Assembly: GCA_026225435.1 (NCBI GenBank)
Contig: JAMFST010001381.1
Span: 1-8,371 of the forward strand
Direction of reading: 5' to 3'
DNA: 8,371 bases
DNA from: Labilithrix luteola
GTDB taxonomy: Bacteria; Myxococcota_A; Polyangia; Polyangiales; Polyangiaceae
Shown here: in pieces, positions 1-7,752 of the stretch
Layout: the number at the start of each line of letters is the position of its first letter
Numbering within the stretch: position 1 is the stretch's first letter
Made by a program: the position numbers and the translations under genes
Notes under the pieces: model-generated
The model's database searches: none
What the model was told of the DNA's origin: nothing
The model's input: only the letters and a program-made list of their open reading frames with translations

Positions 1-516
1 AACCTGGCGGGGCGCGATCTCCGCGGCCACGCGTTCCCCCGCAGCCAGCTGATGGGCGCCGACCTGACCGGCTGCGACCTGTCCGGCTGCGATCTCCGGC
101 AGACCAACTTCAAGGACGCCAAGCTCGCCGGCGCCAAGTTGAAGAAGGTGAGCGCGAGCAACGCGCTCTTCATCGGCGCGACCCTGACCGGCGCGTCGTT
201 CGCGGACGCCGATCTGCGCCAGGCGCTGTTCGTCGACGCGCAGGCTGGCGGGGCCGACTTCTCCGGCGCGACCCTGCGCGAGGCGATCTTCCAGCGCGCG
301 ACCGCCGACGAGGCACGCTTTGGCGGCGCCGACCTGCGCTACGCCGACTTCTCTCACGCGGATCTGCGCGGCTCCGATCTCCGCGGCGCGAAGCTCTTTC
401 GCGCTCGCCTCCACCGGACGCGCACGGTCGGCGCGCGCCTGGACGCCGCCGATGGCTCGCTGCGCGACGACGAAGATCTCGCCGCGGCCGAGAAGTTCTT
501 CCCGCCTGCTCGCTGA
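1..516 (+). CDS. Pentapeptide-repeat protein, type VI secretion accessory (5' partial)
   Basis: The frame is open from base 1, so the N-terminus lies outside the window; the Met codon at 52 falls inside a repeat and is not taken as the start. About 170 residues are visible. Nearly all follow the A(D/N)LXX pentapeptide pattern (GADLTG, CDLSG, ADLRQ, GADLRY, SDLRG, AKLFR), which folds as a right-handed quadrilateral beta-helix. The last 35 residues are less regular, rich in Asp/Glu, and end EKFFPPAR. Pentapeptide proteins have many roles. Here the two downstream genes (DUF3540, DUF4150) place it in the known DUF2169/pentapeptide/DUF3540/DUF4150 type VI secretion accessory cluster, where it is thought to help load or build the VgrG-PAAR spike; that role is inferred from context. 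The gap to the next gene is 23 bp, consistent with an operon. The missing part could carry a DUF2169 domain or more repeats. Confidence 0.88.
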   Translation, partial: NLAGRDLRGHAFPRSQLMGADLTGCDLSGCDLRQTNFKDAKLAGAKLKKVSASNALFIGATLTGASFADADLRQALFVDAQAGGADFSGATLREAIFQRATADEARFGGADLRYADFSHADLRGSDLRGAKLFRARLHRTRTVGARLDAADGSLRDDEDLAAAEKFFPPAR

Positions 517-539
517 ACTGGCTGAACCTGGAGATACAC

Positions 540-1118
540 ATGGACAATCTGGCTCGCCTGCACGTTCACGATTCGACCACCACCGACGCCGCCACCGTCC
601 TCGGCGTGGAGGGGAGCGAGGTCCTCCTCGCCACCGAGCGCGGAGAGCGGCGCGCGGCTCGCGCCACGTCGTGTCTCGTCCAGCCGATGGCGGGGGACGA
701 GGTGCTCGTCGTCACGCTGGCCGACGGTCGGCTCTTCGTCCTCGCGGTGCTCTCCCGCGCCGAGGGGAACGAGGCGGTGGAGCTGCGGGTCGAAGGGCCG
801 CTGCGCGTGGCAGCCAGGACGCTCGACCTCGACGCCGAGCGCGGGACCATGCGCTTCGGCACGCTGGCGCTGCTCGCCGAGACCGTCCTCGCCCACGCGG
901 ACAGCGCACGCGTGGCGGTCAAGGCGGTGGACACCTTCTACGACCGCCTCTCGCAGACGGTGAAGAGCTGCTTCCGCACGGTGGAGGAGACCGACCAGCT
1001 ACGCGCCGGCCGCCTCGACTACCGCACCGAGAAGGAGATGCTGCTCCGCGCGGAGAACGTCCTCGCCGGAGCGCGCAAGCTCGTGAAGCTCGACGGCGAG
1101 CAGATCCACATCGGCTGA
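540..1118 (+). CDS. DUF3540 family protein, type VI secretion cluster
   Basis: This 192-residue protein matches DUF3540 in length, motif pattern and neighbours. The ATG at 540 follows GGAG at 530-533 with a 6-nt gap. Residues 1 to about 75 are beta-rich with an OB-fold look: alternating hydrophobics, a conserved-type SCLVQP segment, then GDEVLV and a DGR turn. Residues 80-125 form short regular strands. A helical stretch around 130-165 (FYDRLSQTVKSCFRTVEETD) contains the family's R-x-V-E type segment. The C-terminus ends VKLDGEQIHIG, a strand pattern like those ending VgrG/gp5 stalk regions. There is no signal peptide or membrane segment, so it is predicted to be cytoplasmic or part of the injected spike. 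Its biochemical function is not established; a baseplate or spike adaptor role is inferred from neighbours and fold look. It lies 27 bp upstream of the PAAR-like gene. Confidence 0.88.
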   Translation: MDNLARLHVHDSTTTDAATVLGVEGSEVLLATERGERRAARATSCLVQPMAGDEVLVVTLADGRLFVLAVLSRAEGNEAVELRVEGPLRVAARTLDLDAERGTMRFGTLALLAETVLAHADSARVAVKAVDTFYDRLSQTVKSCFRTVEETDQLRAGRLDYRTEKEMLLRAENVLAGARKLVKLDGEQIHIG

Positions 1119-1125
1119 AGATTCC

Positions 1126-1132
1126 AAAGGAG
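1126..1132 (+). promoter_or_regulatory. Ribosome binding site of the DUF4150 gene
   Basis: AAAGGAG is a strong Shine-Dalgarno match, but it lies 13 nt before the ATG at 1146, longer than the usual 5-9 nt. The start at 1146 is nevertheless supported because the protein begins MFANTQ, the typical N-terminus of DUF4150 proteins. Confidence 0.55.
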
Positions 1133-1145
1133 ACCCAGACTTCCC

Positions 1146-1547
1146 ATGTTTGCCAATACCCAGGGCGGTGGAATGGACCTCGGCTTTCCCGATGTCTGCT
1201 TGACGCCCGCGCCGCCTGCTCCGCCGATCCCGGTTCCCTATCCCAACATCGCCAACGGCCCGATGGGCGTGTCGGCGGTCTACAACGTGCTGATGTCCTG
1301 CATGCCGGTGCACAACCTCGGCACGGTCATCCCGCTCACCAGCGGTGACAACGCCGGCGTCGGAATGGGGGTCGCCTCGGGCACGGTGATGGGCAAGTGC
1401 CAGGCGGTGACCGGCGCCTTCACGGTGCTCATCGGCGGCAAGCCGGTGACGCGCATGACCTCGATGTCGATGGCCAACTCGACCAACTGCCCGACCAGCG
1501 TGCGCCTCGCGCCGAGTCAGGTCTCGGTGTTGATCCTCGCGGGCTGA
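1146..1547 (+). CDS. DUF4150 PAAR-like spike-tip protein
   Basis: This 133-residue protein begins MFANTQGGGMDLGFPDVCLTP and matches the DUF4150 (Tox-PAAR-like) family over its whole length: proline-rich PAPPAPPIPVPYPNIA, a central NVL..CMPVHNL, SGDNAGV, GVASGTVMG, an F(T)VLIGGKPVTR turn and a final PSQVSVLILAG. PAAR-like proteins cap the VgrG trimer as a sharpened tip and carry or recruit effectors for type VI secretion. Candidate metal-binding residues are C18, C52, H56, C85 and C115; true PAAR proteins bind zinc with His/Cys, so metal binding here is an inference. There is no C-terminal toxin extension, so it would act as a stand-alone tip. It is the last gene of the cassette; the next gene converges on it 36 bp away, so no effector follows directly. 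Confidence 0.92.
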   Translation: MFANTQGGGMDLGFPDVCLTPAPPAPPIPVPYPNIANGPMGVSAVYNVLMSCMPVHNLGTVIPLTSGDNAGVGMGVASGTVMGKCQAVTGAFTVLIGGKPVTRMTSMSMANSTNCPTSVRLAPSQVSVLILAG

Positions 1548-1587
1548 GCGCCGATGGACCTGGACGAAGACCGCTGACCGCGCTCAG
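1544..1587. terminator. Convergent-gene dyad, possible weak bidirectional terminator
   Basis: CTGAGCGC at 1544-1551 is exactly complementary to GCGCTCAG at 1580-1587, with a 28-nt loop. The stem contains the stop codons of both converging genes (TGA of DUF4150 and TCA of the lipoprotein gene). There is no U-tract and the loop is long, so intrinsic termination is doubtful. Three of the eight pairs follow automatically from two facing TGA stops. Confidence 0.25.
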
Positions 1588-2426
1588 AGCGTCTCCCAGA
1601 TCCCCGTCGGGTGCTCGCCGCAGCGAATTCGCAAGACGTCCGAGCGGTTCAACCCCGCGGCCACCGCCAGCGGCAGCCCCTTGCTCGCGGTACACACCTT
1701 CACGGCAAACGCGTCGCGCGTGGCCTGGTCGGAGTCGCGCGGGAACCACTGCGGCCAGCCGGCCACCATGACGAACGGGTAGGTCCCGCGCCCGTAGAGC
1801 TGGATGCGAACCACGGCGAGCTGCGCGTCCTTGAACACGTCGCCGGTCGGCGTCGTCCACTTGGCCGGGTTGGCGAACTCCGGCACCGGGGCCTTGGCCG
1901 GGCCCAGCGGATCGCTGCCGTCGAACCACTTGGCGAGCTTGGGGCGATCGGACTGCTGGTGCACCAGCTCGAGGCGGTCGGCGCTCACGTCGACGGCGAA
2001 GATCTCGTCGACGCCGGTGGGCGGGCAGTGCGGCGGGTACGCGTCGACGACACGCACGGTGGCCTTGCCGTTCTCCGGAACCGAGGCCTGGGCGTCGACG
2101 CACGGGCTCATGTCGCCGTAGCGCGACACGCCCCAGACGTAGCGGCGGACGTAGTCGCGCGCGGGGTCCTGCGGCTCGAGGTCCCAGTCGGGGTCGCGCT
2201 TGGCGACGGGCACGATGTCCTTCGGATCGATCGGTGGCGGCGCCTGCTTCTGGCTGAGGTGGCTCTTGAGATCGGCCAGCGGATTGCCCGAGGCGAGCGC
2301 CAGCGGCCCTGCGTCGGGCGGGGCGTCGGCGACGGGATTCACTTCGGGGGTCGTGCGGTTGCACCCAGCGAGCGCGGCGAGGGCGCCGAGCGCGACCGCG
2401 CTGCAGAGGAGGATCGGCCGTGTCAT
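1584..2426 (-). CDS. Predicted outer-membrane lipoprotein of unknown function
   Basis: This 280-residue protein begins MTRPILLCSAVALGALAALA, a hydrophobic signal ending in the lipobox LAGC with the lipidated Cys at residue 22. The residue after it is Asn, not Asp, which by the E. coli rule favours the outer membrane. The ATG at 2426 is preceded by GAGGG about 7 nt away. A longer in-frame start exists upstream, but it would put a Cys/Arg-rich stretch before the signal. Residues 23-70 are a low-complexity Pro/Ala/Asp linker. The globular part has four cysteines (in SPCVD, PHCPP, KVCTA, RIRCG), enough for two disulfides, and a Trp/Pro-rich stretch (MVAGWPQWFPRD) late in the protein. I do not recognise a family. 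It converges on the DUF4150 gene and is divergent from the S8 protease, which suggests shared regulation with the protease. The coding call is firm; the function is unknown. Confidence 0.8.
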   Translation of the reverse strand: MTRPILLCSAVALGALAALAGCNRTTPEVNPVADAPPDAGPLALASGNPLADLKSHLSQKQAPPPIDPKDIVPVAKRDPDWDLEPQDPARDYVRRYVWGVSRYGDMSPCVDAQASVPENGKATVRVVDAYPPHCPPTGVDEIFAVDVSADRLELVHQQSDRPKLAKWFDGSDPLGPAKAPVPEFANPAKWTTPTGDVFKDAQLAVVRIQLYGRGTYPFVMVAGWPQWFPRDSDQATRDAFAVKVCTASKGLPLAVAAGLNRSDVLRIRCGEHPTGIWETL

Positions 2427-2612
2427 GCGGAGCCCTCGCTTGCCACAGGCGAGCCCTCGCGCGCAAACACAACAGCGCATCGTGAGCACATCGGCGCACA
2501 CGGGCGCCGCGCAAACGACCGGGCGGATCGCGCCGCGGCGTCGTACGCTGAACAAAAGGGGGCCGCTCGGGAAACTAAGCCGCCTCTCGCTCGTCTGACC
2601 CCGGAGATCCTC
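2427..2612. promoter_or_regulatory. Divergent intergenic region between lipoprotein and protease genes
   Basis: These 186 bp must hold the promoters of both divergent genes. I see no convincing sigma-70 or sigma-54 boxes. A 9-bp direct repeat, CGCGCAAAC, occurs at 2460-2468 and 2508-2516, starts 48 bp apart, and could be a regulator site or chance. The segment around 2461-2500 is richer in A than the flanking genes. The protease ribosome binding site, GGAG, lies at 2603-2606, 6 nt before the ATG at 2613. Confidence 0.4.
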
Positions 2613-4484
2613 ATGCGTTCCCTCCTCAAGCTCTCGCCGCTCGCTGTCCTGCTGCTCCTGTCGGGCGGAGCAGCCCAGGCGGCACCGAACGCGCTCACGC
2701 CTGCGGGCAGCTTTGACGTCAACAGCGGCGACGTGAACAACGTGAACAACGGCCGGCCGAGCCTGGGGATGGGTGTGCCGGTCTCGCCGGTCGCCGCCGC
2801 GCAGGCGCTCGCCGCCACCTTCCCCGCGGAGCTGGCCGACAGCCAGCCGGGGGACGGCGCCGAGGAGATCGACGGCGAGGTCGCCATCGACGTGAAGGAC
2901 TCGCTCTCCGACGCGGAGATCGACCAGCTCGAGGCGGACTACGCCCGTGACTTCGGCCTCCGCTCGAGCGACGCCAGCGAGTTCAGTCGTCACGAGGACA
3001 ACTTGCTGGTCGGAGACGTCGACCCCTCGCGCGAGGACGCGTTGCTCGCCCGCCTCGCCGCCGATCCGCGCGTCGAATCGGCCGAGCCGATGGAAATCTT
3101 CCGCGCCACCTTCGTCCCCAACGATCCGCTCTACGCCGAGAAGCAGTGGCACCTCACCCGCGTGGGCGCCGAGCAAGCCTGGGACTACGGCTGCGGACAG
3201 GGCGTCACCGTCGCCGTCATCGACACGGGCGTGGCCTGCTTCGACAAGGGGCCGTTCTCGCGCGGCTCGGACCTCGCCGGCACCCGCTGCGAAGGCGGCT
3301 ACGACTTCGTCGGCAAGAACCGCGAGGCGGCGGACGACAACGGTCACGGCACGCACGTCGCCGGCACCATCGCGCAGACGACCAACAACGGGCAGGGCGG
3401 AGCAGGCCTCGCGTTCTGCGCCAACGTGATGCCGATCAAGGTGCTCTCGAAGGGGGGTTGGGGCAGCCTCGCGCAGGTCGCCGAGGGGATCCGCTTCGGC
3501 GCCGATCACGGCGCCCAGGTCGAGAACCTCAGCCTCGGCGGGCCGTTCCCCAGCCGCATCCTCGGCGAGGCGGTGCGCTACGCCCAGGACAAGGGTGTTC
3601 TCGTCGTCGCCGCCGCCGGCAACAGCGGGCGCAGCGTCGGTTATCCCGGCGCCTACGACGGCGTGCTCGCGGTGAGCGCGACCGACCGCGACGACAACCT
3701 CGCCTGGTTCTCCTCGCGCGGGAAGCAGGTGGGCATCGCCGCCCCCGGTGTCGCCGTCACCCAGCAGACCATCTGCAACGGCGGGCAGAACCGCTGCGAG
3801 ATCTTCGGCACGTTCAACGGCACCAGCATGGCCTCGCCGCACGTCGCCGGCGCTGCGGCGCTGGTCATCGCCGACGGCGTGACCGACCCGGCCGCCGTCC
3901 GCGCCGATCTCGAGGCGACCGCCACGGCCAAGGAGGACAAGACGTTCTTCGGCGCCGGCATCCTCAACGCAGCCAAGGCCACCGCCCGCGCTCACTGGCT
4001 CCACGTGGCCATCCGCGGCCTCGCGCTCCTGGCGCTCTTCGGCCTGATCAAGCGGCGCATCCGTCGTCGCGGCGGCAAGCTGGCGATGACGCCGTTCGCC
4101 CTCTTCGGCGCGCTGACCGCGGCCACCGGCCTGCTCCCCTTCGCGCCGCTGCTCCACCTGCCGATCTCGCGCGCCGGGGTGTTCTTCCTCTCGCATCCGT
4201 TCGGCGAGTGGTCCCTGGCTGCGTCGGCCGGGCTGCACCGCTTCCTCCCGCTGGCCAACGCCGCGCCCGTGCTGGCCGCCGCGACGCTCTTCTTCGGCTT
4301 CCGCCGCACCCGGCCGCTCCTCGGCGGCTTCGCCCTCGGCATGGCCGCGCTGCTCGTCCAGTACGGCGTCCTCGCCGACGTCAGCTTCTTCCTCGGCGCC
4401 TTCGCTCTTCGCGCCTGGATGATCGTGAACGTCCTTGTCTGCTTGTGGATCGCGCGCCTCTCGCTCGACGGCAAACGATCCTGA
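2613..4484 (+). CDS. S8 (subtilisin-like) serine protease with C-terminal multi-pass membrane domain
   Basis: This 623-residue endopeptidase is predicted to act at the cell envelope. The start at 2613 is supported by GGAG 6 nt upstream and by a classic Sec signal peptide (hydrophobic core about 9-17, likely cleavage after AQA at residue 23). Residues about 85-165 look like an inhibitor-type propeptide (EVAIDVKDSLSDAEIDQL, then RVESAEPMEIFRATFVPNDPLY, the usual junction). The catalytic domain is about 170-460: Asp204 in AVIDTG, His245 in GHGTHVAG, oxyanion Asn337 in AAAGNSG and Ser405 in GTSMASPH, so all key residues are intact. Six cysteines in the catalytic domain (194, 209, 226, 269, 388, 395) suggest disulfides. 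After residue 460 come four to five hydrophobic segments (about 465-480, 493-513, 548-564, 571-588, 598-615) interrupted by basic loops, an unusual membrane anchor for this family. It is the first gene of a probable four-gene operon, with the DUF444 gene 20 bp downstream. The substrate is unknown. Confidence 0.92.
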   Translation: MRSLLKLSPLAVLLLLSGGAAQAAPNALTPAGSFDVNSGDVNNVNNGRPSLGMGVPVSPVAAAQALAATFPAELADSQPGDGAEEIDGEVAIDVKDSLSDAEIDQLEADYARDFGLRSSDASEFSRHEDNLLVGDVDPSREDALLARLAADPRVESAEPMEIFRATFVPNDPLYAEKQWHLTRVGAEQAWDYGCGQGVTVAVIDTGVACFDKGPFSRGSDLAGTRCEGGYDFVGKNREAADDNGHGTHVAGTIAQTTNNGQGGAGLAFCANVMPIKVLSKGGWGSLAQVAEGIRFGADHGAQVENLSLGGPFPSRILGEAVRYAQDKGVLVVAAAGNSGRSVGYPGAYDGVLAVSATDRDDNLAWFSSRGKQVGIAAPGVAVTQQTICNGGQNRCEIFGTFNGTSMASPHVAGAAALVIADGVTDPAAVRADLEATATAKEDKTFFGAGILNAAKATARAHWLHVAIRGLALLALFGLIKRRIRRRGGKLAMTPFALFGALTAATGLLPFAPLLHLPISRAGVFFLSHPFGEWSLAASAGLHRFLPLANAAPVLAAATLFFGFRRTRPLLGGFALGMAALLVQYGVLADVSFFLGAFALRAWMIVNVLVCLWIARLSLDGKRS

Positions 4485-4489
4485 GGGGT

Positions 4490-4504
4490 ATGCTCGTTTC
4501 TTAG
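4490..4504 (+). other. Four-codon mini-ORF abutting the DUF444 start
   Basis: ATG CTC GTT TCT TAG ends exactly where the DUF444 ATG (4505) begins. The only Shine-Dalgarno-like run nearby, GAGGGG at 4483-4488, overlaps the protease stop codon. It is too close to this mini-ORF's ATG (1 nt) and too far from 4505 (16 nt). Translation of the mini-ORF is unproven; it may be chance. Confidence 0.2.
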
Positions 4505-5623
<1,119 letters not shown>

Positions 5624-5636
5624 CGCCCAGGATCTC

Positions 5637-6758
5637 GTGACCATCGCGCGGCGTGAGCTGCTCGGCTCTGCGCTCGCGACCGCCGGTGCGCTGCTCGGAC
5701 GGCGCGCCTTCGGGCAGATGCCGACGACGGCGACGCGGGTCATCGGAGGAGGTGGCGGCGGCGCAGGTGTGGCCGCCGAGGAGCCGGCGGCGGAGACGAC
5801 GCGGATCTCCGGTCCCGAAGCGAACCGGGTGGCGCGCTGGCTCGCCGGGCTCGACCCGCTGCCGACGGCCGATGCGCCGGGCGAGTGGAAGGCGTACGCG
5901 GCGCAGCAGGACACGGCCTGGCGGAGCACCGCGGCTCGGGTCCGCGCGCTGCGAGCCTGGTCGGGCAGCGAGCTCCTTCCGCTTCTCCCGCCGGGGCTGC
6001 CGCTGCTCTATCCGTTCTCCGGGCCGGACGCGCTCCACGCCATCGCGCTCTTCGCCGATCGCCCGAAGCTGGTGCTCGTGGGGCTCGAGCCGGTGCGGCC
6101 GCTGCCCGATCCGGCGCGCGTGCCCGACGGGTACTTCGATCAGCTGGGCTCGTCGCTCGCCGACCTGCACCGGCTGGCGTTCTTCCGCACGCGCATCATG
6201 GCGACCGACTTCGAAGACGACGGCGTGGCCGGTGCGCTCGCGGCGACCATCGCGCGCCTCGGCGGCGTGGTGACGTTGATCGAGACCGGGGTGAGCCCCG
6301 GTCGAGTGCGGCTCACCTGGACCACCCCGTCCGACCCACCCACTCACGCGCCGCGGCAGCTCGATTACGCCTCGGTGGATCTGTCCAACCTGGGGCTGCT
6401 GCAGCGGCACCGCTTCTTCGCCGATCTCGCGGCGGGCGGGCCGTTCGTCACCCTCCTCAAGTCGGCCAGCTTCCTCCTCGGCGAGCCGCGCTTCACGCAG
6501 ACGACGCAGTGGCTGCTGGAGCAGAGCGCGGTACTGGTGCAGGACGACAGCGGCGTGCCGTTCCATCAGCTGGAGCACGGCTGGGCGCTGCGCTTCTTCG
6601 GGCGCTACGTCCCGCCGGGGCACCCGTTCGCCGACCGCGGGCAGCCGGCGCTGGCCGCGGCCTTCGCGCGCAGGACGCCGTCGCCGCTGCCCTTCTCCTT
6701 CGGCTACCACACGACGGCGGACCACTCGCACCTGCTCGTCGCCTCGAAGGAGCACTGA
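5637..6758 (+). CDS. Tat-exported protein of unknown function with YPFSGPD motif
   Basis: This 373-residue protein starts with GTG at 5637; AGGA at 5629-5632 is a possible ribosome binding site and no better in-frame start exists. The N-terminus, MTIARRELLGSALATAGALL, has twin arginines at 5-6 and a hydrophobic core, a Tat signal likely cleaved near AFG-Q (residue 27). A Gly run (37-42) and linker precede the mature domain. Strongly patterned segments are YPFSGPD (125-131), LVGLEP (147-152), an AFFRTRIM stretch (181-188), YASVDLSN (244-251), LKSASFLL (274-281), QDDSGVP (302-308) and LPFSFGYH (351-358). I recall a similar uncharacterised bacterial family with the same SGPD, LEP, KSASYLL and QDDSG blocks, but cannot name a domain or reaction. 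Tat export suggests folding, perhaps with a cofactor, before export. It lies between the DUF444 and VanW genes with almost no spacing, implying co-expression. Confidence 0.82.
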   Translation: MTIARRELLGSALATAGALLGRRAFGQMPTTATRVIGGGGGGAGVAAEEPAAETTRISGPEANRVARWLAGLDPLPTADAPGEWKAYAAQQDTAWRSTAARVRALRAWSGSELLPLLPPGLPLLYPFSGPDALHAIALFADRPKLVLVGLEPVRPLPDPARVPDGYFDQLGSSLADLHRLAFFRTRIMATDFEDDGVAGALAATIARLGGVVTLIETGVSPGRVRLTWTTPSDPPTHAPRQLDYASVDLSNLGLLQRHRFFADLAAGGPFVTLLKSASFLLGEPRFTQTTQWLLEQSAVLVQDDSGVPFHQLEHGWALRFFGRYVPPGHPFADRGQPALAAAFARRTPSPLPFSFGYHTTADHSHLLVASKEH

Positions 6759-7736
6759 GTGGACCGCTCGCGGCGCAGCGCTCTCCTGACCGTGGCGGGC
6801 TTCGCGCTCGCGCCGGTGCTCGCGTCGTCGCGGTCCTCGGTGGCGGCGGCCGCGTCGTCCGACGAAGGGGCGGAGAGCAACGTGCTCGCGCGCTTCTCCA
6901 CCCGCTTCCTCCGCGATCCGGAGCACCGCACGCGCGCGCAGAACCTGGGGATCGCCGCCGCCGCGCTCGACGGCGTGGTCCTCGCGGCGGGCGCCGTCTT
7001 CTCGTTCAACGAGCGGGTCGGCGAGCGCACCGCGCGCCTCGGCTACGAGCCCAGCGTGGTGTACCGTGACGGTCAGCTCACGCAGGGGACCGGCGGCGGC
7101 ACCTGCCAGGTAGCCTCGACCTTCCACGCGGCGGCGCTGCTCGCCGGGCTGGGCGTGGTCGTGCGCACGCCGCACAGCCGCCCGAGCGCGTACATCCGCA
7201 TGGGGCTGGACGCGACGGTGGTGTTTCCCCAGGTGGACCTGAAGATCCGCAACACCCGCGCCGAGCCAGTGACGGTGCGCGCCCAGGTGGTGGAGGAGCG
7301 CGAGGACAACCGACTCGCGGTGTGGCTCGAGGGGGACGGCGTGCGCCCTTCGGTGACGCTCGCCAGCGAGATCGAGGAGCGCACGCCGGCGAGCCGTACG
7401 CTGGTGCGCGATCCCGGGCAGCCGGACGACGTGGTGCTGGTCCGCGCGTACGGCGTGCCCGGCTACAAGGTGCGGCTCGAGCGAACGGTCCGAACCATCG
7501 GCGTGGGGGACGCGCCGCCACGGACGGACACGCGACCGAGCGAGTACCCCGAGACGCCGGAGGTGCTGGTGGTGTCCCCGACGTTCGACGAGGAGCGCCT
7601 GGGCGCGCACCATCCGCGGCGGCCGCGCGTGCTGGACGAGAAGGGGGCGCTCCACCCGGTGGACGCACAGCTGCACCCGGCGACGAGCGCGATCATCACC
7701 AGCGAGCACCCGCGGGTCACGCGCCGGCGCGCCTGA
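6759..7736 (+). CDS. VanW family protein with a predicted Tat signal
   Basis: This 325-residue protein starts with GTG at 6759, immediately after the TGA of the previous gene (TGAGTG), so translation is probably coupled. The N-terminus, MDRSRRSALLTVAGFALAPV, carries twin arginines at 5-6 and a hydrophobic core, a second Tat-like signal in the same operon. The VanW domain spans about residues 60-195: GAVFSFNERVGERTARLGY, GTGGGTCQVASTFHAAAL (Cys116, His123), a PHSRPSAYIRMGLDATV block (His139, Asp151) and a final strand region with N..AEPVTVRAQV. VanW was named for the vancomycin resistance clusters, but its biochemical role is unsettled and this gene should not be taken as evidence of resistance. 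The conserved Cys and His would allow a catalytic role, which is only an inference. The C-terminal 130 residues are an extra charged, Pro/Arg-rich region beyond the domain. It converges on the LysR fragment. Confidence 0.9.
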   Translation: MDRSRRSALLTVAGFALAPVLASSRSSVAAAASSDEGAESNVLARFSTRFLRDPEHRTRAQNLGIAAAALDGVVLAAGAVFSFNERVGERTARLGYEPSVVYRDGQLTQGTGGGTCQVASTFHAAALLAGLGVVVRTPHSRPSAYIRMGLDATVVFPQVDLKIRNTRAEPVTVRAQVVEEREDNRLAVWLEGDGVRPSVTLASEIEERTPASRTLVRDPGQPDDVVLVRAYGVPGYKVRLERTVRTIGVGDAPPRTDTRPSEYPETPEVLVVSPTFDEERLGAHHPRRPRVLDEKGALHPVDAQLHPATSAIITSEHPRVTRRRA

Positions 7737-7752
7737 ACGTAGGTCTCAGGCG
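7730..7752. terminator. Convergent-gene dyad at VanW/LysR junction
   Basis: CGCCTGA at 7730-7736 pairs perfectly with TCAGGCG at 7746-7752 over a 9-nt loop. As at the other convergent junction, both stop codons lie in the stem. There is no poly-T on either side, so it is at best a weak bidirectional terminator. Confidence 0.3.

Noticed and set aside
52..54. ATG at 52 as the start of the pentapeptide protein
   Set aside because: The pentapeptide pattern continues upstream to base 1 in the same frame (AGRDLRG), so this Met is internal.
1584..4238. Very long antisense open frame running opposite the protease gene
   Set aside because: Only its last 280 codons, from the ATG at 2426, look like a protein (signal, lipobox). 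The rest is the reverse frame of the S8 protease, whose catalytic motifs are intact; long antisense frames are expected at this GC content.
3146..4504. Alternative plus-strand frame across the protease
   Set aside because: Its translation is an Arg-rich low-complexity string, while the overlapping frame carries the subtilisin triad.
6759..7736. Vancomycin resistance gene
   Set aside because: VanW-family domains are widespread outside resistance clusters, and no vanHAX-type genes are nearby.
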